Source: Edaphochlamys debaryana (taxonomy: Eukaryota; Chlorophyta; Chlorophyceae; Chlamydomonadales). Taken from it: a DNA stretch of 64,000 nt. The notes under the pieces are model-generated. The model did not search any database and was not told the DNA's origin. It worked only from the letters and a program-made list of their open reading frames with translations. A program made the position numbers and the translations under genes. The stretch spans positions 682,001 to 746,000 of the forward strand of contig JAEHOE010000013.1 of the NCBI GenBank assembly GCA_016858145.1. Direction: 5' to 3'. Shown piece after piece: positions 56,501 to 64,000 of the stretch (position 1 is its first letter; each line of letters opens with the position of its first letter).

Positions 56501-59500
56501 GCCGCTCGGCTGAGGCGCTGGCGGCCTGCGGTTGGCGGTTGGCGGTTGGCAGTTGGCAGGCGGAGCGGTGACGGTTGCAAGCGGTATATGGGCAAGCGCG
56601 CGCAACCTGTGTTGTGGGTATGGAGCCCGCTACCGCAACCGCGTGACTACGGTCACCGCATGGTGTCGCCCCGTCGTACGCTGCGATCACACGCCGGCGC
56701 GGCTAGCGCCCCTTCCCGCCCGCCGGCGCTGGCATGTACACGCCCCCAGAGCTCACACGCTGGGCTGAGTACATGAGCAGCAACCCCGTCCCGCACCGCA
56801 GCCCGCGGCCTCACGTGTTTGCAGCACAGCCCCACGAACTCGGTGGCCGCCCACCCCGAGCCGAAGGAGCGGCACAGCTCCAGACAGGCCTCGATAATGG
56901 CCTGGGGAGAGGGGAGTTGCCATTTCCCATGGGGACAGGGCGACAGGTTTAGGCAGGCAGCTCCAGTAACCGCGGAGAGGCGAGAGTGGGGGGGCGCGTG
57001 GCGTTGTGCCGGGAACTTCGCTGGGCCCTGTGACCCTCTGCAGCCCGCTGCAGAGTCCCGCTCTGTAGTCTGTACCCGACACCGGTGACCCTCCCAACAA
57101 CGACTCGACCGTCCGACACACCCGTCCAGACGCACCTGGCGCTGCTGAGCGTCCGGCGCGGGCGCCAGGTTGAATGCGGCCACCAGCAGCTGCCGCCGCA
57201 CCTCCCAGTCAGACGTGGTGCGCGCAGTGGCCTGCGGATCACAGGCACGTGGGACAGACATATTCAAGCACTTCAGTTGGTCAAAGATCATCCGCAGCCC
57301 CACCCCAACCCCCACCCAGCTCACCAGCAGCAGCGGCAGTGCCTCCACGCGGGTCTTGATGTTGAGGTTAGGCACCAGCCGCGGCAGCGCCTCCGCCAGC
57401 GCCCCCAGCAGCGCCTCCAGGGCCGCCACGTGGGAGGGGTCCAGGGCCAGGCGGAGCGTGACCTGGGGGGGGTGGGGGGGGCCGTGGGGCGGAGCAGAGA
57501 TCAAGGGAAGAAAACGAGGGCGGGAGGCAGGCGAGGTTCAAGCAAGGCAGGCCAGGGAGGAAAGATCAGTTTCATGTTGCCGGTGCGGGGCTTGCTTGGA
57601 TGCAGGAAGGCAGCGCAGGTGCAGCACCTACTCCGTAAGCTTTGACCTCGTCCCTGCAATCCCGCACACAAGACCCCGCACCTGCTCCTCGCTCAGGCGG
57701 CACCACAGCGGCCGCGCGGCGCCGCCCATCCCCAGGCTGGGCCCGGCGGAGGCGGGGGAGGTGGAGGCGGAGGGCGCCGATCCGTCGAGGACGGAGGGTG
57801 AGGCGGCGGGGTGGAGGGGCGGCAGGGAGAAGCCTTCCCGTGACGGCGAGGGGGGCTCGGCTGCCCCCGAGGCCGTTGGACCCGAGGACGGCGGGGCGGG
57901 GCCTCGGCTGGGGCCTGAGGTTCCTTCTGCGGGTGTGGGCCGCGGACCGAGAATCAGGCATGCATGCGTAACACCCTTGTTTTGTGCACGCTCCCCACGC
58001 TACTAACTCAGGGCCAGCACAATCCTCACGCGTGGAGGCTACAAGGACCCGAATGTTAATCCTCTTGTTGGACAACAGCTTTGGAAGCTGAGTGTTTGTT
58101 GGAAGCCGAGTGAACTCGAGCACCTGCTCCTCCCTGCCCCGCACTGCGCACCTGCTAGCAGGTCATCCAGCAGGCTGCCGCCGGCCGTGCGGAGGTGCGT
58201 CGGCTGATCCCCAGACCCTGCCGCAGCAGCAGCAGCAGCAACGGCCGCCGCCGCCTGCGCCTCCGCGCGGTGCTTGGCCGCGGCCGCTGCTGAGGCCGCC
58301 GCCGCCACCGCCGCCGTCGCGCGCGTCCGCAAGATCTGCATCTGCCGCCGCGACGTCGCCAGCGCAGACCGCAGCTTTTCGGCCGCCGTCACCTCCGCCG
58401 CCGCCGCCGCTCCGTCGCCGCCGTCAGTGCCGCTGGCCTCGCCATCCGTCGCCGACTCCTCCAGCGGAACGTCGAGATCATCGTCCTCAGATCCCAGGTC
58501 GAAACCCAGATCCAGATCCAGGCCCAGCTCCTGACCCAGCTCGCTGAGATCCGGGCTGCTGGCGCCAGAGTCACTGCCGGGTCGCCCGTTGCTCGTTACG
58601 CCAGTTGCCGCCACGGCAGCGACCGCCGCCGCCACCACCTCCTCCCCGCCGCCGCCACCTCCGCCGCCTCCTCCACCGAACGCCAGAGAGCCCTTGCGGG
58701 AGCTCGTGTAAGCGAGGGACCCGGCCCGCGTGCCGGTGTGGTCGGAGGCCGCCGCGGCTGCTGCTGCGGCCGCGTGGTACCAGGCCCACAGCTCCCAGGG
58801 CTGCTCCCCGGGGCCTGAGGCTGCGCCCGGAGCGCCGCCCACGCTCCCCGCGTGGCTGGGGGTGGCGGCCCGGAGCGGCCCGCCCACCTGGGAGAGGGCC
58901 ATCAAGGGAAGGGAGCACCGCTAATAGGGATGACCCTGCGCAGGCCTCGGACACCTGCCAACCAGCCTAGCAAGTGGCCCTAATAGTCGCTGCTTGGGGC
59001 TGCTGAGTCGTGCCACACACGTGCGGCTGGCCTGCAGCCGTCCCCACCGCCCCGTCCTCACCGCCTCCAGCTCCAAGTCCTGGCTCTGCCCTTGCTGCTA
59101 CGGCTGCCACACCCCAGCCACCAGAGCGGACCCACATCCTCCACCTGCACGGCCATCGCCGCAGCAGGCCCGTTACCGCACCTGCCGTCCGTCCCCTCCT
59201 TCAGTGCGCAGCCCATAGTCCTGCCAAGCACGCTCTCCCCCAGGCCCGGGTAAAGCCCCCACCCCCACCTCCTCCTCCATGGTCATGGCCGTGGTGACCA
59301 GCCCCTGCCTCAGCAGGTGCGCGAACACGGCAGCGTTCAGGGCCTGTGGGAGGTGGCATGTTGAAGCAGAGTCCAATGAAGGAACCGAGAAGGAAGTTGG
59401 GAAGACCCATGACGTGACATGAGAGCCTCTTGGGCAGCAGCCCGGACCCCCGGGGAACGAAGCCATGCGCTGCAAAGCCGCAGCCCTTGCCGTCTTACCC

Positions 59501-61167
59501 GCACGTCCGAAGGCCCTGGCCCGCCCCCCAGTGAGGACCCCTGTCCGGGGCTCGGGAGCTGGGGCGGTGCGGCCGCAGCGGGCGCTGGCGGTTCCGGGGC
59601 CGGGGCCGGCCGGGCCGGGGCCGGGAGCTCCGGCAGCGGTATGCTCTGCACGACACCAGGGTCGGCAGTCACTGTAAACAGCAGTGATACATGCCTGCCT
59701 GCCTGTCGCAGCACCTAGGCCAACATGCGCAGACCAAACACACAGAGCTTTCCGACCGCATGGGTCTCGCAGCGCTCCCGGTACCCACCCCTGCTGGGGC
59801 GCTGGCGGCTGAGCGCTCCACTGCGCCCGCGGTGGCCCCGGGTGCCCCCGCCCCCGGCCCCGGCGCCCCCTCCTGAGCCGCCGCCAGCTTCCGGGCCATC
59901 TCCGCCAGGTCCTCCTGCGGGGGCGGACCATAAGTGGTGGGAAGCTCAGGCAATAAAGGACTTGCGGCCGCCTTCGTTGCGGTTGCAGAGAGCAGCGCGG
60001 AGAGGAAAGGATCTCTACCAAGCCAGATTACGTCGACGTGCCCCGTTGTGAGCCGCAGGTGCGGCCGGGATACTGCCGCGAAACCGCTCAGCAGCCCAAT
60101 CGCACGATCCCCTTGGCACGCCCTGCCCAGCTTGCCTTGGCCAGCCTCAGCTCGTACTCGGCCATCTGCAGCCGCGACTCCCGCTCCCGGGCAGCTGCCT
60201 GCAGCTCCAGGGCTGCACAGAGCGAGAAGGGTCAATTGGGAGCGGGGCAGGAGGGTTGTCAAGAAAGGTAGCCGAGGCACCGGAGCCAGCCGGCTACCAG
60301 GACTACCCGGACGCATGGCCGTCAGTTGCCGAGGCCTCCGAGTACACAGGCACGTGACCGTTTTGTGGCCCTCTGCAATCTGCTGGCGGTGGGTCGACAT
60401 GCTGGCAAGGAGCAGGTGAGGGACAAGGGGAAGGGTCCGCTGTGGCGACACCCAGGCACGCACGCACCATCCGCGGGCTGCTGCCGGGCCAGCTCCTCCG
60501 GGGGAAAGCGCTCGGGGTCAGAGAAGAAGGCCTGAGAAGCCACAGGGGGTCGAAGGGTGTGATCTGGGGTAGCGGGTGGTCGTTGAGACTTTCTCATCCA
60601 CTTCTAGAGCACTCCAAGCTCGAGCTCGAGCTTCAAACCTTGCCTTACTTTCTTGGCGAGGATTGGGGGCTGGCGTTCAGTCCGATTACTAGCTGGTCGG
60701 CGTCCGGCAGCTCTGCCCCCCGGTTGGGCAGCTCAGGGCCAAGCCCGAGCGCTCAACCGCGTGTCTAGGACCTCTGTCTGTCGGGCTGGCCCCTGCCCGA
60801 GCTGGTGGGGCACGCGTCCAGCCAGGGGGGCCGTCTCTGCCCCGCCTTCCCTGGCCGTGCCCCCCCCTCTCCCGTCCCTGCCTCCGTCCTGTGCCAGCAT
60901 GTCCGACGCACCTGCAGGTCGCGCACGTCCTCTCCATGGCCCGAGGCCTGCGCTTCCACCAACAGCTCAAGAGCTGTCAGGTGATAGTTCTTCGCCAGCA
61001 GGTACTGGACAACCTGCGTCGGGGCGAATTCGTGTCGGACGCGAGCAACAACTCGCCGGAGCCTCCTCCGGGTTGATCAGTACCTGCTGCGGTGCTGCTG
61101 GAGGCAGGCTTGGGTGCGCCCCCCGGTGGACCAGGCCCCCGTCAGGAGGCGGAGCGAGGCGAGACAT
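50509..61167 (-). CDS. RELCH: RELCH/KIAA1468 orthologue: LisH, coiled-coil and HEAT-repeat protein
   Basis: Twenty-six exons, all in phase, 1,758 residues: 61084-61167, 60912-61013, 60468-60531, 60136-60212, 59789-59914, 59499-59645, 59269-59343, 59062-59079, 58152-58887, 57682-57926, 57325-57462, 57136-57231, 56815-56901, 56442-56525, 56207-56260, 55823-55999, 55121-55627, 54295-54867, 53945-54059, 53281-53539, 52888-53014, 52312-52689, 52113-52184, 51740-51871, 51329-51580 and 50509-51060. LisH near 29-60 (YLLAKNYHLTALELLVEA), then AFFSDPERFPPEEL and coiled coil (AEYELRLAKEDLAEMARKL), a second LisH-like helix pair (FAHLLRQGLVTTAMTMEEE) and DLELEAVG, in the order known for RELCH. HEAT repeats follow (LPRLVPNLNIKTRVEALPLL, AAFNLAPAPDAQQRQ, RRMLVAEALGAAV, VREAACHSLARLVPRLPYS). 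Animal RELCH binds Rab11 and OSBP and aids endosome-to-Golgi sterol transport. This copy exceeds the roughly 1,200-residue human protein through Ala/Gly-rich inserts. Intron 4 has a GCAAGC donor. Confidence 0.88.
52549..52593. repeat. GGTTGGC-type heptamer array within a coding exon
   Basis: Imperfect units cggttgg/ccgttgg inside exon 22 of the RELCH-like gene; on the coding strand they give a Pro/Thr/Ala-rich insert (HQPPTAATDQPPTGQPS). The same motif class occurs at 31741-31793 and 56529-56560. Confidence 0.7.
56529..56560. repeat. GGTTGGC heptamer array within an intron
   Basis: Four tandem units (cggttgg, cggttgg, cggttgg, cagttgg) lie 4 bp from the acceptor of exon 14 of the RELCH-like gene, where a pyrimidine tract is expected; on the transcript strand they read as Cys/Pro-poor CCAACCG units. 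Confidence 0.75.
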
Positions 61168-62571
61168 CCCGCCGAGAGGTCAATCGAGCGACACCGCTGC
61201 GCTGCAACCGCAGCGGCAGTGAATTGTGGTTACCAGGGCATCCTAAACGTCGAGGTATAGCTGTTTGTGTGAGCGTGGACGTGTTCGCGTGGAGCAGAGC
61301 ATCGGCGAAACGAAGCTGAACGAAGGAGCGCCGAGAGCTGGTAATTATTTTGCTGATCGCGGGTTATGCATAAGCCTTTAGCATAGCGGTTCATAGGACG
61401 CACATCCTGTTCCCCCCCGGGCCTGGCGACCGTCGCGTGCCTGCATGGACCAGGCCCCGGCCGCAACACCCCTCCGACCCCGCCGTGGAGCGTGGGCCAT
61501 GCCCACAACCACCCTGACGCCATTCCCCCACGCCGCAACATGGGCACTCTCCTTCCAGCTTTCCCTTCTTGCGCCCGAACTTTAGCCCGTCCCTGCTACT
61601 GCGTCGGCACTGATAAGCTGCGATGTAGGCCCCTTGGGGCAAGGCATGCACCCAGTCCACCCAACCGGTTCCCCGAGAGCCGTGAGCATGCCGAGAGCGC
61701 AAGGAGTTGATTCTGGGTGTCATTCGCGTGCTTACACATTCGGTAGAGTCAAAACGAGTGCGGTACCGTGATGGTGCCACAAATTGCCACCAGGGACTGC
61801 CCACACTCCCTAGCATCAACTGTGCCTCAGTCGGTCTTGCCAGTCTGGGATGTAGCTGATGCACGTTGCAGGCCGCCCCGCAAGCTAATCACTCGCTCTG
61901 GGTACCCGCACGGGCCCAACTTCCCGCCAAGGTTGACCCTGCTTAACGCTCTCAGCGAGCGCTGCCTATGCGCCTAGATGCCCTCACAGCTGCGCTGACG
62001 CCCCACTGCCCCAGTAGTCGAGGCCAGGCCTGCTTCTTGACATTGTAACCGCGCGACAGCGTCAGGCCACTATGAAGCGTGAGCTGGCCAGCTCTTGCAA
62101 AAGCCCTATAAAGCTATCTACAATCCGTCTCTCTATCAGTACCGGTATGCTGCCGTGATGATTCCCCAATCTCCTGCCCCAATGGTCATGGCCAGAATCC
62201 TCACAATGCGTACAGGATTGCGTACACGAGCACACACAAACCGACAAGGACACGTAGGTGCTTGGGGGACGAGCCCCCGCCACACTTGCTAACGCACCCT
62301 GAAGCCCAAGATCGGCAGGGCCAGTACCGGTACAAGAGTCAACAGCATCTGCCGTACGATAGGTACACAGCAACGCCTTTGGGCAGTTTGGGGCGTGTGG
62401 GGGGGGCACAGAAGCCTTATGTCAGACCTGGAACAGTAAGCAGTCATCTATGCGCGCTTGTGGCAACCCACAGAGGCTCACAGGTTTAGAGCTGAACTGC
62501 AACCACACAGCCCCGCCCTACCGCCAGTAACACCTTTGTCGTGCCCAGCCCAGTCAGCTTACTCTGCCGCC
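61168..62571. other. RELCH-like promoter and 3' flank of the MYND gene
   Basis: It lies between the RELCH-like start (61167) and the MYND gene stop (62572), both on the minus strand. Short frames occur on both strands without motifs or joinable splice sites. I see no defined promoter element or repeat. Confidence 0.4.
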
Positions 62572-63962
62572 TTATCGCCCCTTGCCTCCACACAGCGCTT
62601 TGTGCCCCGCCTTCCAGTGCGCCGTCTGGCACTCCCGGCAGCAGTAGGACGACTGCATGCAGCCCCGGCAGACCTGCAGCTTGAGCCCCGCCTCGCTGTC
62701 TCCCGCCAGGTTGACGCAGGCCGGGTTGGCGCAGGCGGGCAGCAGCGCCCGCGCCTCGGCCTTGAGCACGGCCAGGCGCTCAGCCTCCGCAGCCAGGGCC
62801 GCCACAGGCCCACTCTGAGCCGACGCCCCCGCACCGCCCGCTGCTACCAGCTTCGCTCCCTCCAGCTCTACCGCCAGGTAGTGCACCTGGAGACTCAACG
62901 CCGGCTCCGTGATCCACAACACGTGAGCCAGGACCCGGAGCGCCTCAGGGTTCCAAGGGAACGTCCCCTCCGCGCCTCCGCCCGCTCCCGAGCTCCCCCC
63001 CAGCCGCTGCACATGCTGCGGGTAGGCCGCGTAAACCCCCAAGCACGCCTTGGCGAGCAGGCTGTTGTACGTTGCGCCCAGGCCTGGCAGGGAGCCGGCG
63101 CGCCAGAAAAGCTCCAGCAGTGCGCCCAGCAGCGGCACGGCCCCGCACTCCTCCACCAGGAAGGGCAGGCACACGGCGGAGGCCAGGCGGTGCGCGGGCC
63201 TCGACTGCGCGGGCCGGCGGACCGCTGCCTTGCCGGGCAGGAGCGAGGCCCCGCCCATGCCCCGCACGCCGCCTCCACCTCCACCACCAGGGCTGGCGCT
63301 CGTGTTGGCGCTCCCCGCCGGCGGCGAGGCCCCCAGGGCGGTCGGCGCCCCAAACCAAGCGGCGGGCCCCAAGGCAGCCAGCACCGCCCACAGGCTGATG
63401 TGGGTCGGGGTGATGAAGCTGTCAGCGCTCGTAAATGCCTCCGGATCTGCCAGCATCTGCCCCGCGGCCTGCCGTAAGAGCCGCATCACCTCCGGCAGCA
63501 GCTGGAGCGCCGCGGAGGAGAGCGCCAGGACTGGGGCGCAGGACGCGGCCGGGTCCACGGGGCCCGCCGGCTCCTCCGAAGCCTGGGCCGAGGGCAGCGC
63601 TTCCAGGCCCATCTCCACCACTTTATTGGCCACGAGGAGCCAGATGCCCCACAGCAAGGCCTCGCCGTCCACGTGGAAAGGCTGCATGAGGGTCGAGACC
63701 GGGGCCTTCCGCAGCAGCTTGGCCAGGGTCGCTGCGAAGGCGGCGGCTTGGCGGGGTGGGCTGTGCGCGGCGAGCATCGCAATGCTCTGGCGCGGCCCCG
63801 GCAGGCTGAACACGTGTCCCACGATGACCACCTCTGGGCCACGTAGGTCCTCGCCGGCCGCCCGAAACAGCGTCTCGAACAGCGGCACCACGCCGCCCTC
63901 CAGCGCCGCCGCCACGCAGGGAGGCAGCCGCGCTTGCGAGAAGAACAGCGGCGGGGCTTGCC
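62572..63962 (-). CDS. MYND-type zinc-finger protein, 3' exon only (cut by window edge)
   Basis: One long terminal exon, 463 codons plus two bases carried from an upstream exon, read to TAA at 62572. The acceptor CTCTCGCCCTTGCAG ends at 63963, so the 5' part lies beyond the window. The C-terminal 50 residues form a MYND finger: ACANPACVNL, then CRGCMQSSYCCRECQ, then HWKAGHKALC, giving the C-x4-C, C-x2-C, Y-C-x3-C and H-x3-H-x3-C ligands. MYND fingers are protein-protein interaction modules. The preceding roughly 400 residues are Leu/Ala-rich helices without a motif I recognise (ALLELFWRAGSLPGLG, NPEALRVLAHVLWITEPA). Chlamydomonad genomes hold many such large MYND proteins of unknown role. Nothing suggests it is broken apart from the window edge. 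Confidence 0.8.
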
Positions 63963-64000
63963 CTGCAAGGGCGAGAGGCACAAGGTGACGACGCTTGGCT

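Overview
The window looks like nuclear DNA of a green alga of the Chlamydomonas/Volvox type (inference). It is very GC-rich. Genes are split into many short exons by GT-AG introns, mostly of 70-350 nt, with a minority of GC-AG introns. Proteins carry long Ala/Gly/Gln/Pro/Ser tracts. TGTAA, the usual algal poly(A) signal, follows some genes. One gene encodes a pherophorin-type extracellular-matrix domain, a family known from volvocine algae. I rebuilt nine multi-exon gene models by hand, joining exons only where splice sites and reading phase agree, plus one gene cut by the right edge.

Layout, left to right. (1) 1439-7293, minus: a 1,466-residue, low-complexity, probably nuclear protein with a possible B3-like N-terminal fold. 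(2) 7294-11746: repeat-bearing spacer containing a second copy of gene 1's promoter and start codon. (3) 11747-14395, plus: a 531-residue protein I do not recognise, with a pentanucleotide array in one intron. (4) 14396-17697: spacer. (5) 17698-20514, minus: a small J-domain protein with one membrane span; its introns carry partial tandem copies of its own exons. (6) 21378-25315, plus: a long acidic/Gln-rich protein with a Cys-rich domain like plant RPM1-interacting protein 13. (7) 28679-33648, plus: a 17-exon gene for a secreted LivJ-type type-1 periplasmic-binding protein, followed by a candidate hAT-like miniature element. (8) 34589-35304, minus: a small, probably organelle-targeted protein, head-to-head with (9). 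(9) 35673-45593, plus: a 26-exon, 1,598-residue FUSC/ALMT-like membrane protein with two transmembrane blocks. (10) 48290-49471, minus: a pherophorin-like secreted protein. (11) 50509-61167, minus: a 26-exon, 1,758-residue orthologue of RELCH/KIAA1468 (LisH, coiled coil, HEAT repeats). (12) 62572-63962, minus: the 3' exon of a MYND-finger protein.

The genes do not form an operon or an obvious pathway. Shared themes are membrane and secretory biology (genes 5, 7, 9, 10, 11) and recent local duplication: a copied promoter, copied splice-site segments, and simple-sequence arrays inside introns. All splice models are hand inferences; transcript data would settle them. I saw no rRNA, tRNA, CRISPR array or complete autonomous transposon.
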